A stretch of DNA of 64,000 nt from Butyrivibrio fibrisolvens (GTDB lineage: Bacteria > Bacillota > Clostridia > Lachnospirales > Lachnospiraceae), in the NCBI RefSeq assembly GCF_037113525.1, contig NZ_CP146963.1, forward strand, positions 3,720,001-3,784,000, given 5' to 3'. A program made the position numbers and the translations under genes. The notes beneath the pieces were generated by a model. It was not told the DNA's origin. It was given only the letters and a program-made list of their open reading frames with translations, and did not search any database. This document shows, piece by piece, positions 7,484 to 16,447 of the stretch (position 1 is its first letter; every line of letters starts with the position of its first letter).

Positions 7484-7828
7484 TCAGAAATTATTACCAT
7501 TCCATCCCCAATCATCTGATCCGAAGTATCTGATATACATGTGGTCTGGAGCTACGCCAAGAACGTCTCCATATATCCCTGTAAGTTCCTGAGTCATCTT
7601 GTCATAAACATCAGATGATGCGCTTCCGTATATCTTAACCTCAATGAATGCTGTAGGTTCAGATCCATCACCTCTGAAATACATAGGAATATCTCCCTCA
7701 ATCGCCAGCATAAGCCAACTCTCGCTCTTTCCAGGGATGATCGATATTGCCTGACCAAGGCGTTCCTTGAGCTGAGTTTCTTTTTCTTTAGATATTGTTA
7801 CGTTAGTTTTAGTTGAAATGAATGGCAT
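7484..7828 (-). CDS. MIF-family tautomerase-like protein
   Basis: A 114-residue protein of the macrophage migration inhibitory factor/phenylpyruvate tautomerase family. After Met removal, the catalytic Pro1 is exposed (MPFISTKTNV). The family pattern continues with LAIEGDIPMYFRG, an EPTAFIEVKIYGS strand, and PDHMYIRYF followed by WGWNGNNF at the end, which parallels the C terminus of human MIF. The family forms trimers, and its bacterial role is mostly unknown. AGGAGGAACAACT precedes the ATG. A short stem (TTCGCAAA/TTTGCGAA, 7451-7483) follows the stop codon. Confidence 0.9.
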   Translation of the reverse strand: MPFISTKTNVTISKEKETQLKERLGQAISIIPGKSESWLMLAIEGDIPMYFRGDGSEPTAFIEVKIYGSASSDVYDKMTQELTGIYGDVLGVAPDHMYIRYFGSDDWGWNGNNF

Positions 7829-8187
7829 AGTTGTTCCTCCTTTGTGCCTTTGGGCTTCTTGTTATAAATATATTTATTATTTAAAATTATATCCAAATGA
7901 TATTTTATCTAAACAATATTTATTGCTGATTATAATAATATCAGCTATTATATAGATTCTAAAGTGGCTTTATAAACTTTATAACAAGGCCAGGATACTA
8001 TCATACTTGGAGTCATGAGAGGAATAGGTGTTGCCATGGGATTGGAATTATTACAGGCATCTACATCGGATGCTTTAACCATAACCGGAATTTCAAGACG
8101 TTCTTTTCACCGTGATGTAGAATTTCATCTATTACTCCAAAAAGCGGTAAAACCCTTGTAAGTTATATTGGAAGGATAAAGATATAA
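7829..8187. other. Intergenic stretch with no clear gene
   Basis: The first half is very AT-rich and probably holds the promoter of the MIF-like gene. The second half has a 48-codon open frame at 8015-8161 on the plus strand, starting MRGIGVAMGLELLQAST. It lacks a correctly spaced ribosome site and matches no family I know. It could be a decayed remnant, and I do not call it a gene. Confidence 0.3.
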
Positions 8188-8703
8188 ATGGAACAAAAGA
8201 TCATATTAGAAACAGACAGACTGTATCTTCGCGAAATGAACATGGATGACTTTGATGCTTTATACAAGGTCCTTACTGACACAAACATCATGCAGCATTA
8301 TCCATATATTTTTGACGAGAAAAGAGTTATAAGTTGGATCGAAAGAAACATGAATCGCTACCGCGATAATGGTTTTGGCCTGTGGGCTGTATGTTTAAAA
8401 GATACCGGAGAGATGATCGGCGACTGCGGATTAACACTTCAGAATATTGATGGCGAAATGCTCCCTGAGATTGGTTATCACATACGTGCAGATAAGCAGC
8501 GCAAGGGCTATGCCAAGGAGGCTGCATCTGCTGTCAGAGACTGGGCATTCACTAACACGGATTACCCAGCACTCTATTCATATTGCAAATATACAAATGT
8601 CGGTTCCTATAGGACCGCAGAATCAATAGGTATGCATTTCGAGAAAGAATATCCCGATCCTGATAATAAAATTACTCATGTGTCGGTAATCTTTCGTGAT
8701 TAA
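8188..8703 (+). CDS. GNAT acetyltransferase, RimJ/RimL type
   Basis: A 171-residue GCN5-related N-acetyltransferase. The N terminus ETDRLYLREMNMDDFDALYKVL and the sequence EIGYHIRADKQRKGYAKEAA, which forms the acetyl-CoA loop (R-x-x-G-x-A), are typical of the RimJ/RimL subgroup that acetylates ribosomal proteins or small amines. GAAGGATAAAG lies before the start. It is convergent with the endonuclease V gene. The acceptor substrate is unknown. Confidence 0.9.
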   Translation: MEQKIILETDRLYLREMNMDDFDALYKVLTDTNIMQHYPYIFDEKRVISWIERNMNRYRDNGFGLWAVCLKDTGEMIGDCGLTLQNIDGEMLPEIGYHIRADKQRKGYAKEAASAVRDWAFTNTDYPALYSYCKYTNVGSYRTAESIGMHFEKEYPDPDNKITHVSVIFRD

Positions 8704-8725
8704 CTAAAACCCCAAACACAAATGA

Positions 8726-9451
8726 TCATACAGAGTTCTTTTCTGCCTTTCTTACTTCGTGAGTCATAATATCTGCAAGCCTTGTAGGAATAGGGATATG
8801 GCTATCTTTTGTGACGAGTGCGGATGCCATCTGTGTTGCTGTATCAAGATCTATCTTATTTCCAATTGATACAAAAATAGGCTTAACTGCCTTATGAGTC
8901 CTAAGCACTCTACCATATACTTCTCCGGATATAATGATATCAGTAAACGAGTTTTGCTCTAGCTCCGGCATTGTGAAATCTATGTCACCAATTTTAAAAT
9001 AACTTTTAGCTATACCAATTGTAGACTTCCCTATTACTATTCCTGCATGGGTCGCAAGTCCCATATGTCTTGGATGTAAATATCCATTACCATCAAAGAA
9101 AAGAACATCTACATCTGTCTCCACTTTTTCATATGCCTTCAGAAAAAGTGGAATTTCTCTGAATGCCAGGCATCCAGGGATATATGGTACTTTTACCTTT
9201 TCTGAAACATACTTTTTCTCAATAATCTCTTTGGTTAAAAAATCTATAACAACTATGCAGCATACTGCGTGCTCTCCGTCATCTTCTTTCCAATATGCAA
9301 GGTCAACACCAGCTACAGTCTTGACAGATTCCGGGTGTACCGCATTAGCAAAATCAATCTGCTTTTGTAATTTAAGTTGCTTTTCAATATATTCAGTTTC
9401 AAGATTTCTATTTTGTTCTTCAGTCAAATGGTAATTCCTCGTCTTCTCCAT
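8726..9451 (-). CDS. nfi: Endonuclease V (deoxyinosine 3' endonuclease)
   Basis: A DNA-repair nuclease that nicks near deaminated adenine (hypoxanthine). All family blocks are visible in the 241 residues: VAGVDLAYW (catalytic Asp), VPYIPGCLAFREIP (the PYIPG wedge and catalytic Glu), LFFDGNGYLHPRHMGLATHAG (second Asp) and IGIAKSYF. The protein is slightly longer than the E. coli enzyme because of its N terminus. It lies downstream of the purine genes but is separated from them by a terminator. A link to hypoxanthine chemistry is tempting but unproven. Confidence 0.93.
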   Translation of the reverse strand: MEKTRNYHLTEEQNRNLETEYIEKQLKLQKQIDFANAVHPESVKTVAGVDLAYWKEDDGEHAVCCIVVIDFLTKEIIEKKYVSEKVKVPYIPGCLAFREIPLFLKAYEKVETDVDVLFFDGNGYLHPRHMGLATHAGIVIGKSTIGIAKSYFKIGDIDFTMPELEQNSFTDIIISGEVYGRVLRTHKAVKPIFVSIGNKIDLDTATQMASALVTKDSHIPIPTRLADIMTHEVRKAEKNSV

Positions 9452-9492
9452 ATTCTTCTACGTTGTTAATTAGACCATCTTCCATTTTATAC

Positions 9493-9527
9493 AAAAAAGG
9501 ACCGGAAATACATACCGATCCTTTTCC
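9493..9527 (-). terminator. Terminator of the purO-purH operon
   Basis: On the minus strand, AAAAGGATCGG pairs with CCGGTCCTTTT around a nine-base loop and is followed by a T-run. It lies about 35 bp after the AICAR transformylase stop codon and ends the purine operon before the endonuclease V gene. Confidence 0.8.
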
Positions 9528-9560
9528 AAAAATCTATATTTCTTTTTTCAAAACTTCCAA

Positions 9561-10739
9561 TTAGTGATGGAAGAATCTCATTCCTGTAAATGCCATAACC
9601 ATATCGTGGCTGTTAGCAGCTTCGATAACGTTGTCATCACGTACAGATCCGCCTGGCTGAGCTACATACTTAACACCGCTTCTAAAGGCACGCTCGATGT
9701 TGTCACCAAATGGGAAGAAAGCGTCTGAGCCAAGAGCTACATCTGTGTTCTTGGAAAGCCATTCTCTCTTTTCCTCAGCAGTAAAAACTTCAGGCTTAGT
9801 CTTGAAGATGTTCTGCCACTTGCCTTCTGCAAGTACGTCCATATAGTCCTCACCGATGTAAAGATCTATAGCATTGTCTCTATCTGCTCTTCTGATAGAA
9901 TCAAGGAAAGGAAGCTCAAGAACCTTTGGACACTGACGAAGGAACCAGTTATCAGCCTTATTACCTGCAAGTCTTGTGCAGTGGATACGTGACTGCTGAC
10001 CAGCACCGATACCGATAGCCTGTCCGCCCTTAACATAGCATACAGAGTTAGACTGTGTATATTTAAGTGTGATAAGAGAGATGATAAGGTCGATCCTAGC
10101 CTGCTCAGGAAGCTCCTTGTTATCAGTAACGATGTTAGAAAGCATGTCATCGCCAATCTCAATGAAGTTGTGTCCCTGCTCGAATGTTACTCCAAATACC
10201 TGCTTCTTCTCAAGCTGTGCAGGTACATAGTTTGGATCTATCTTGATAACTGCGTAGTTACCGTTCTTCTTAGCTTTAAGAATTTCAAGAGCGTCATCAT
10301 CGTAGTCAGGAGCGATGACACCGTCAGATACTTCTCTCTTGATAAGTTTTGCTGTTGCAAGGTCGCACTTATCTGAAAGAGAGATGAAATCACCAAATGA
10401 AGACATTCTGTCTGCGCCTCTTGCTCTTGCATAAGCAGAAGCTATAGGTGTAAGCTCGCCCATATCCTCTACCCAGTAAATCTTCTTCTCGATATCTGTA
10501 AGAGGAAGTCCTACTGCTGCTCCTGCAGGTGATACGTGCTTGAAGGATGTTGCTGCAGGAAGTCCTGTAGCCTTCTTTAGCTCAGATACAAGCTGCCAGC
10601 CGTTAAATGCATCAAGGAGGTTGATATATCCGGGCTTGCCGTTAAGAACTTCGATAGGAAGATCACTTCCATCCTCCATGTATACTCTGGAAGGCTTCTG
10701 ATTAGGGTTACAACCGTATTTTAACTGTAATTCGTTCAT
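9561..10739 (-). CDS. purH: Stand-alone AICAR formyltransferase (PurH transformylase domain only)
   Basis: Catalyses the penultimate step of purine synthesis, formyl transfer from 10-formyl-THF to AICAR. The 392-residue protein matches only the C-terminal transformylase half of PurH (LKYGCNPNQKPSRVY, TSFKHVSPAGAAVG, YTQSNSVCYVKGGQAIGIGAGQQSR, VKYVAQPGGSVRDD). The N-terminal IMP cyclohydrolase domain is absent. That activity is supplied by the PurO-type protein encoded just upstream. The pair is preceded by a ZTP riboswitch, whose ligand ZMP is the substrate of this enzyme. Confidence 0.94.
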   Translation of the reverse strand: MNELQLKYGCNPNQKPSRVYMEDGSDLPIEVLNGKPGYINLLDAFNGWQLVSELKKATGLPAATSFKHVSPAGAAVGLPLTDIEKKIYWVEDMGELTPIASAYARARGADRMSSFGDFISLSDKCDLATAKLIKREVSDGVIAPDYDDDALEILKAKKNGNYAVIKIDPNYVPAQLEKKQVFGVTFEQGHNFIEIGDDMLSNIVTDNKELPEQARIDLIISLITLKYTQSNSVCYVKGGQAIGIGAGQQSRIHCTRLAGNKADNWFLRQCPKVLELPFLDSIRRADRDNAIDLYIGEDYMDVLAEGKWQNIFKTKPEVFTAEEKREWLSKNTDVALGSDAFFPFGDNIERAFRSGVKYVAQPGGSVRDDNVIEAANSHDMVMAFTGMRFFHH

Positions 10740-10884
10740 ATTAATTCTCCCATTCTCTCATACGCATTATCATTCAATGTTACTTATTCAAATATAACAT
10801 TAGGAAAAACATAGTTTTAAAAGCTTCTTTTGACCCTTACGTTACATAAATGATATGCATTCTAAAAATATATTTTTACTACAA

Positions 10885-11595
10885 TCAGTCTTTATTCTTG
10901 TTAACGATCCTTGTCTCATACTCGCCTGTTGCGATGTTGATGAATCTTGTGAAAAGAGATACCTTGTTATCTTCATTAAGAGCATTCCATACATTCTCTG
11001 TGAATGTGTCGATATCGCCCTCGATGTTTACAAGTGTAGGCTCTCCCTCATAGCTTGGAAGCGGGTTGCCATCACCCATATATGTGTGGATAAAATAGCC
11101 TTCGCCGGCCTTTGGATTTTCATAAGAATATGTGAATCTCTGGCAATTGGATGGATCGCCGTGATCGCTCTTAAGAATAGAAAGAGCATAGTCATACTTA
11201 CCTGTGATCACATGCATAAGGCCTGAGATACGAGGTGTGTAGTTTGGAGCATCAGGCTCAAACTCACGGCTTCTGAGTGACTCTTCAAAAGTCTTGCCTG
11301 TTGAAAGGCCATCATAGATAGTATCTGTCTGATCACCGTTAGTTACGATTGTGTAAAAACCGTATGTTCTTACAGGTGCATAGATGATAAGGCTTGGATC
11401 TTCCATCTTGGAAGGATCAAATGCCTGTGTGCGGATTCCTGTTCCGTCTGTTACGAATACGCGGTTACGGCTGTTAACACTTCTGCCCATGATGAAATAT
11501 GCGCATACAGCATACTTGCCATCAGCACTTGTGCCAATAACAATACCACGTCCCGGATAAGAATTGCCTGAAAGTTCCTTCTGTAAATCTGTCAT
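10885..11595 (-). CDS. purO: IMP cyclohydrolase, PurO type
   Basis: Closes FAICAR to IMP, the last step of purine synthesis. The 236-residue protein begins MTDLQKELSGNSYPGRGIVIG and carries the PurO-family features YPGRGI, YFIMGRS.NSRNRVF and LIIYAPVR. I place the start at 11595, where AGAGGAC precedes the ATG; an upstream extension of the frame to 11772 would run through the riboswitch terminator. It is co-directional with the stand-alone AICAR formyltransferase. Together they replace the usual bifunctional PurH. PurO was first known from archaea. Confidence 0.92.
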   Translation of the reverse strand: MTDLQKELSGNSYPGRGIVIGTSADGKYAVCAYFIMGRSVNSRNRVFVTDGTGIRTQAFDPSKMEDPSLIIYAPVRTYGFYTIVTNGDQTDTIYDGLSTGKTFEESLRSREFEPDAPNYTPRISGLMHVITGKYDYALSILKSDHGDPSNCQRFTYSYENPKAGEGYFIHTYMGDGNPLPSYEGEPTLVNIEGDIDTFTENVWNALNEDNKVSLFTRFINIATGEYETRIVNKNKD

Positions 11596-11724
11596 GATAG
11601 TCCTCTCTATGCGAGTGAAAAAGTTAGAAGCACAGCCTGCATAGCTCGCAGTACAAGCCATGTGAGTGAATATCATCACTCTTCTTAGGTTAACTGAATG
11701 CATCACAACGGAATTACAATATAG

Positions 11725-11845
11725 AAAAACCGCCTGAGCATCCCAAATACAGGTTGCCCAGGCGGTCGACATAATTCAAACTAAGGCCGTACTCCCCATG
11801 GCTTTTGCGCCATTTTATTCCGCCAGTTGTACAGCACCTAAAATA
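11725..11845 (-). promoter_or_regulatory. ZTP (pfl) riboswitch with terminator
   Basis: On the minus strand the conserved pfl core is visible: ACTGGCGGAA (about 11819-11828), a stem whose 3' side runs CCATGGGGAGTAC, and GTCGACCGCCTGGGCA near 11753-11768. CCGCC can pair with GGCGG to make the pseudoknot. The same CCGCCTG also pairs with CAGGCGG to form a terminator that ends in T5 (11725-11765). Binding of ZTP/ZMP should stop terminator formation and switch on purO-purH. Class and expression platform match the established family well. Confidence 0.9.
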
Positions 11846-12025
11846 TACACGATTAGATAAAAAAGTGCAAGATGTTTTGAGAAATTTAATAACAAACATC
11901 GTACTATTATTTGTTTAATTACTTTTGGCATCAATACTAGCATCTTGCTCTTTAACATTATCATATTATGTATACATTACACTAGTACTATCTTCTGACT
12001 ATACCTTGCTTTCATTATAGAGTTC

Positions 12026-12781
12026 TTATTCTTGTAGAATTTTAAGTAATGTTTTTTGTATTTCAGATATCTCTTCTTCTGTTTTCTGATCACTTAAAAA
12101 GTCTTTTCCATGCCTTTCAAAATAATTTTTATGATTTCCAGAAGTGTTAACCGTAAAATCTTGATTCAGCGGATTGTTCGTAGATATAATAATTTTATTA
12201 CCAAAAAAAGTTCCTTCTTTAAAAGATATTTTTTGTATAGTTTCAATCGGGATGCGAATCAACTCGTTAAAATTGTTTCTAGCATATACAGCCTGATCTG
12301 TTATAATGATATCTACCTTGCCTTGATTCATTAACTCATCCAACAGGTGCTCATTACTGCAATCAATAAAACTAGAAAGATTATTAATATTATACTTCTC
12401 CTTACTTAAATGATTATGAACACCAATTGTTTTTAAATAACGATATTCAAATTTTCCTGCGGATGTTGACAATTTGTCACATAGCTTTTTCAGCTTTATT
12501 AGCAGTTTTGTTTTGTCATCATCGATTCCTTCACCATATGAATCTTTAAGTACATTAGCGATTTCAATCAGTGCGGGAATATAATTTGAATAATTAATTA
12601 GATTTTGTGCAATATCATATACTTTCCCAGCCTGCCAGGGATAATCGCTATTGTTACTTTCTAATTTTTTATACTGTTCATAATAATACTTAGCTGTTTC
12701 AAAGCTTGAAAATGAATGCTCATTATTTTGATATACATTCAAAGACAGTTTTTCAATAATAGTATTAAACGAATTAACCAT
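12026..12781 (-). CDS. C-terminal part of a frameshifted zinc-ribbon protein, PH-like domain
   Basis: A frame with 251 residues from its first ATG and no family I can name. The open frame continues upstream of that ATG to about 12910 with protein-like sequence (GYFGIEALDEIDRIKDYF...), so the ATG is probably internal. Near residues 155-200, IIITDQAVYARNN...LIRIPIETIQKISF looks like a short beta-rich, PH-like domain and resembles a segment of the next protein upstream. It is in the same frame as the zinc-ribbon start at 14803. I read the three frames as one gene with two indels. Confidence 0.55.
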   Translation of the reverse strand: MVNSFNTIIEKLSLNVYQNNEHSFSSFETAKYYYEQYKKLESNNSDYPWQAGKVYDIAQNLINYSNYIPALIEIANVLKDSYGEGIDDDKTKLLIKLKKLCDKLSTSAGKFEYRYLKTIGVHNHLSKEKYNINNLSSFIDCSNEHLLDELMNQGKVDIIITDQAVYARNNFNELIRIPIETIQKISFKEGTFFGNKIIISTNNPLNQDFTVNTSGNHKNYFERHGKDFLSDQKTEEEISEIQKTLLKILQE

Positions 12782-12881
12782 CCAATGTTCAGATATATTT
12801 TTTAATGAACTACATTTCTGCGTGAAATTTCCATCTTTGAGGAAGTCGTTTTTTATAAAATAATCTTTAATCCTATCTATT

Positions 12882-14477
12882 TCATCTAACGCTTCTATAC
12901 CAAAATAACCTTCTTTTCTCTATTCTATCAACCGAAAGCATCGATAATAACTCGTATTCCGAACACCTTGATGTTGATGTTCCATTAATAATTCGATTCA
13001 GCTCATGAATTGAATCCTGTAGAGATAGACATGCCTCACAATCTATTATTTCGAAGTAGTACCTGTTATTTTTTAATCTTACGTCAAATGTACAATCAGA
13101 AAATACCGAATAACTACATCCTATATCTTTTATGTCATTTATAAGGAATCGATCTTCTTTTGAATGATCCTTAATATAAAAGGCTTGTGTTGTGACTATA
13201 ATATAGCCATTTGATGACAATTTTAAATAAAAAATAGGAAATTCAGATCCGTCTAAGTTATAGTCATTACGATTAATCAAAGGATTTGATTGATCTGTAT
13301 TTATATCAACTAATTCCCCTAAAGAATAAAGGTGAACACCTTTTTTCTTTATATCCAAAAAGATAGTTCCATATAAGGCAAGAAATATATTATCAATTAG
13401 ACTTGACTTTACCTTGCTTATGACTTCTTTACATATTTGAGATCTTTTAATTACCTCTTTGTCCTTTTTTATATCCAGCTTTAATTTATTTAACTTTTCT
13501 TCGTAGCGATCTAAAATCTCAATATCATACCAATCAGTTGCATTAAAAATCGAATTCACTAAATCGTCATGTTCAATTCTAATTGCATTATTTATTTCTT
13601 TAGATAGAATATTTATATATTCAGAAGCTTTGGAATCGGGATTATATTCTCCTATTTTGCTTATTTGTTCAAGCTTGGTTTCATTAGGCAAGTCTGTCTT
13701 TAGTATTTCCTCTATTGATTCATTATCTGATTTACAAATGGATTGAAGATAAAAATATTGTATGCCAAATAATTTTGCAATTTCCTTAACCTTTTTCTTT
13801 TCATCGCTATTCTGTAGTTCATTATAAAGTCGATAATAGTTAAGTGTATTATATGGGTTATTCTGAAGTGCGCTGATCGCATTTTCGTTTTCTTCTTCCT
13901 GATATGGTCTCCATTTTACAATCCCCTTATCAGATAAAATCATAACCAGTTTAGAAAAAATATCTGTTAAGTAATATTCTTCGTATGCATTATAAAATGC
14001 TCTATGCTTTTGGTTGTATAAATTATTGAATTTCTCTTTTATTTTTTTATCATCGCCATACGTTGCAGCGTCATGTACTAAGTTATTAATAAAACCTTCT
14101 GTAAGATTAAGGGCCCCAGCCATTGCTGCGCCTTTCAATGCTCCCTTAAGACCGAAGCCTCCACCACTCCAATTTCCTTTATATTTTCGTCCTTCCTCTC
14201 TAAACCTTTGATTTCTTTCAGCTTGTCTAGATAGGTATTCCATTGTTTCTATAACATCGTCTATTAGGTATGTTATCCTATCTCCATAAACAAATTCTTC
14301 ATTATTATCATATTTTGTCTCAACAAAACTCAATAATAAATCTTTATCTATATCATTAATACCAAAGCCATTTAATATCTTTATAGCAAATAAAATACCA
14401 CTTTCAACATCCTTCTGAAGATATGGTATAGCCTTTTGATACATATCTTTAGTAGATTTTATCTGCTCATTATACAT
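12882..14477 (-). CDS. Central part of a frameshifted zinc-ribbon protein, unknown function
   Basis: A 531-residue AT-rich, lysine- and asparagine-rich frame. A glycine/alanine-rich stretch (SGGGFGLKGALKGAAMAG, about residues 104-121) could be a membrane-active or flexible hinge. Near the C terminus, GYIIVTTQAFYIKDHSKE...FLINDIKDIG resembles the PH-like segment of the downstream frame. Coding-like sequence (IYIDQFNKPVIEIFKKLAAE) continues upstream of the first ATG to the A6 run at 14570-14575, and from there into the zinc-ribbon frame. The family is not recognised. Confidence 0.55.
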   Translation of the reverse strand: MYNEQIKSTKDMYQKAIPYLQKDVESGILFAIKILNGFGINDIDKDLLLSFVETKYDNNEEFVYGDRITYLIDDVIETMEYLSRQAERNQRFREEGRKYKGNWSGGGFGLKGALKGAAMAGALNLTEGFINNLVHDAATYGDDKKIKEKFNNLYNQKHRAFYNAYEEYYLTDIFSKLVMILSDKGIVKWRPYQEEENENAISALQNNPYNTLNYYRLYNELQNSDEKKKVKEIAKLFGIQYFYLQSICKSDNESIEEILKTDLPNETKLEQISKIGEYNPDSKASEYINILSKEINNAIRIEHDDLVNSIFNATDWYDIEILDRYEEKLNKLKLDIKKDKEVIKRSQICKEVISKVKSSLIDNIFLALYGTIFLDIKKKGVHLYSLGELVDINTDQSNPLINRNDYNLDGSEFPIFYLKLSSNGYIIVTTQAFYIKDHSKEDRFLINDIKDIGCSYSVFSDCTFDVRLKNNRYYFEIIDCEACLSLQDSIHELNRIINGTSTSRCSEYELLSMLSVDRIEKRRLFWYRSVR

Positions 14478-14536
14478 TTTTTCAAAAAACTTTTGTTTTT
14501 GCTCTGCTTCAGCTGCAAGTTTTTTGAATATTTCAA

Positions 14537-14803
14537 TTACCGGCTTATTAAACTGATCAATATAGATTCTTTTTTCCCAAACGAAAAAGCAGCCAGATCT
14601 CCTTTGGTATTTTTTATATCAGTCCATTCCTTTTTCGTAATCAATTTTTCTAAATATTGTATGTTTTTATCTTCTTGACTTAACTCCTTCTCTTGACTGA
14701 TATTCACACTATCTTTAATTATTTCTTTAGGTATTTCTGCACCACATTTATAGCAAAAAGTTGAATCATCGGGTATCTCAGTTCCACATTTCAAACAAAA
14801 CAT
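14537..14803 (-). CDS. Zinc-ribbon N terminus of a frameshifted protein
   Basis: Starts at 14803 with AAGGAGAAG upstream and reads MFCLKCGTEIPDDSTFCYKC, a double CxxC zinc ribbon, followed by a charged linker and ITKKEWTDIKNTKGDLAAFSFGKK. The frame then ends about 30 bp after a run of six A residues. A -1 shift there gives KKRIYIDQFNKP and joins the 531-residue frame. With a second shift at 12914-12917, a single protein of about 925 residues would result. Truncation here would leave an 88-residue peptide. Confidence 0.6.
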   Translation of the reverse strand: MFCLKCGTEIPDDSTFCYKCGAEIPKEIIKDSVNISQEKELSQEDKNIQYLEKLITKKEWTDIKNTKGDLAAFSFGKKESILISLISR

Positions 14804-14908
14804 CGCATCTTCTCCTTTGCACAAAGATAAAAAGTATAGAATCAACACCAGATGATATCTCTATCAGCTTAAAACTAATTACCTCGTATTATTTATCGGA
14901 ATAAATAA

Positions 14909-14916
14909 CAATATAT
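14909..14916. repeat. Left target-site duplication of the insertion sequence
   Basis: The octamer CAATATAT directly precedes the left inverted repeat and recurs at 16448-16455 directly after the right one. An 8-bp duplication is normal for ISL3-family transposition and indicates an element that has not rearranged since insertion. Confidence 0.85.
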
Positions 14917-16447
14917 GGCTCTTTAGGGGTGATGGTGGGTAAAACTCCACATAACCCCAGTAAATATACTGATTATGCACTTCGCGCTTTTCGGTTGGGA
15001 AGTGGAATCCTCAAATCCGAGCATACCAGATAAACCATATCCAGCATATTTTGGATATTACGGAAGCCATATGCCTTGCGAATAATCAGTTTTATTTTAT
15101 TGTTTGTTGCTTCGATTCTTGCATTGCTCATACCGAAGCGAATTGCATTTAAAATGTGTTCACGATGACGCTTGATTTTAAGATACAGTTCCTTGAAAGC
15201 CTTAATCCTGCTATGGCTTGCCCACCAGAGCCATCGATTTAATGCTTTATCTGCTTCATCGACATCCTTTAATTTTAAGATGAGACGAAGCATTTCCTTC
15301 ATTCGATATGCTCTGTAAAGACGATTGTTGTTTTCTGCAATCATAGTTATTCTTGTCTGTTGGTTTTCGGTAAGGTGTTCAGGAGCTTTGCCAAGTGCAT
15401 ATGTAGAATTCTTTATTGCATCTGCTTTGGCCCTGGCTGCATTTAGCATAGCAGACGTTGGATCATCTTCCTTCGGACGTCCTTTCTTTCTGGGATGTTC
15501 CTTGGATAGTTGCGTGAACTCAGCATATGCTTCACGCCATACATCACGCCTTACTTCATCGAGCGCCTCCATTGCCCACTGGACTACATGGAATGGATCT
15601 ACGCAGCGCTCACAGTCGGGAGTGAACTCATTAACACACTCGGTGATCCATTTAGCACCATCACCGGTTACGATTTTTATAGAAGAGAGCTGTTCTGGCG
15701 TGAGCTGTTTATAGAACTGCGTTAACACGCCCTTTCCGTGCCCCTGAGCAGCCCAGACTACGGTGTTTGTATCATGGTTGACGATGACTGTTATATACTT
15801 GTGTCCTTTCTTATAACTTGTTTCATCAATACCTATATTTACAAGGTTGTTTAGCCTTTTTGAACGCTCTGGCTCTATATCATTAAGTGTCCTGTTTATA
15901 CAGCGGCCTACAGTTTCCCAGTCGACGCGCATATATTCAGACACAACACTTCGTGGCAGGTAAACAGCTAGCCAGCCAACTGTTAAATCAAAGTCACGAG
16001 TAAAACCGCTACCAGGATATGCCCATGGAGTATAAGCTGTTACTACCCCATGTATAGGACAGGCAACACGATGAGTCCTTGCTTCAATTTCAACAAGAAC
16101 GGCACCCCAATCCAGTCCACGCCATGTCCTGGGCTGACTTGAATGTTGATCATAACGGGAACATTTCTTATGGCAATAGGGACAATAATCTTCATGCCAC
16201 TTATCAGTACGAACCTGTATGCGTATGTGGTTTACACCATAATTGTCATCATAAAAGTATGCATCTTCTACAACAGCATGCTTGACATTGAGTAATTTTT
16301 TGCATAGTGTATTAGCAGAAACCATCTGTGGGTACTCCTTTGAGTTTTGGTTTGGTCGCTAATACTCTACAGGAACACAGGTGGTTTTTCAATTGTAAAA
16401 GTACATTAGAGGACTGGTATATTACCCACCATCATGCCAGAAGCCTC
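14917..16447. mobile_element. Complete ISL3-family insertion sequence, 1531 bp
   Basis: The element carries one transposase gene and imperfect terminal inverted repeats. The left end begins GGCTCTTTAGGGG and the right end, reverse complemented, GAGGCTTCTGGCA; both continue TGATGGTGGGTAA. CAATATAT is duplicated on both flanks. It inserted about 105 bp upstream of the zinc-ribbon start codon and so may have altered that gene's promoter. All parts needed for activity appear present. Confidence 0.9.
14973..16325 (-). CDS. ISL3-family transposase
   Basis: A 450-residue DDE transposase. It has an N-terminal zinc-binding region (CPYCHKKCSRY) and a helix-turn-helix segment. The catalytic core has aspartates in NIGIDETSYKKGHKY and VTGDGAKW, then CVDPFHVVQWA and the C-terminal signature NARIEATNNKIKLIIRKAYG with the catalytic Glu. 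No frameshift or internal stop is seen. It occupies nearly the whole of the surrounding element. Its GC content is higher than that of the neighbouring AT-rich genes, in keeping with recent arrival. Confidence 0.95.
   Translation of the reverse strand: MVSANTLCKKLLNVKHAVVEDAYFYDDNYGVNHIRIQVRTDKWHEDYCPYCHKKCSRYDQHSSQPRTWRGLDWGAVLVEIEARTHRVACPIHGVVTAYTPWAYPGSGFTRDFDLTVGWLAVYLPRSVVSEYMRVDWETVGRCINRTLNDIEPERSKRLNNLVNIGIDETSYKKGHKYITVIVNHDTNTVVWAAQGHGKGVLTQFYKQLTPEQLSSIKIVTGDGAKWITECVNEFTPDCERCVDPFHVVQWAMEALDEVRRDVWREAYAEFTQLSKEHPRKKGRPKEDDPTSAMLNAARAKADAIKNSTYALGKAPEHLTENQQTRITMIAENNNRLYRAYRMKEMLRLILKLKDVDEADKALNRWLWWASHSRIKAFKELYLKIKRHREHILNAIRFGMSNARIEATNNKIKLIIRKAYGFRNIQNMLDMVYLVCSDLRIPLPNRKARSA

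Noticed and set aside
8015..8161. 48-codon open frame between the MIF-like and GNAT genes
   Set aside because: No correctly spaced ribosome site, no recognisable motif, and short enough to arise by chance.
11596..11724. Further copy of the dispersed leader module after the ZTP riboswitch
   Set aside because: Only short pieces (GTTAACCT, CTCGC) match, in a different order. This is within chance for such words.
11596..11772. N-terminal extension of the IMP cyclohydrolase reading frame
   Set aside because: It would translate through the riboswitch terminator and lacks a ribosome site, and the added residues do not fit the PurO family. The ATG at 11595 behind AGAGGAC fits.
14570..14575. Firm claim of programmed ribosomal frameshifting
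   Set aside because: G-AAA-AAA is not an ideal X-XXY-YYZ slippery site, no downstream pseudoknot was evident, and a second indel at 12914-12917 suggests mutation or sequencing error instead. Kept only as one option.
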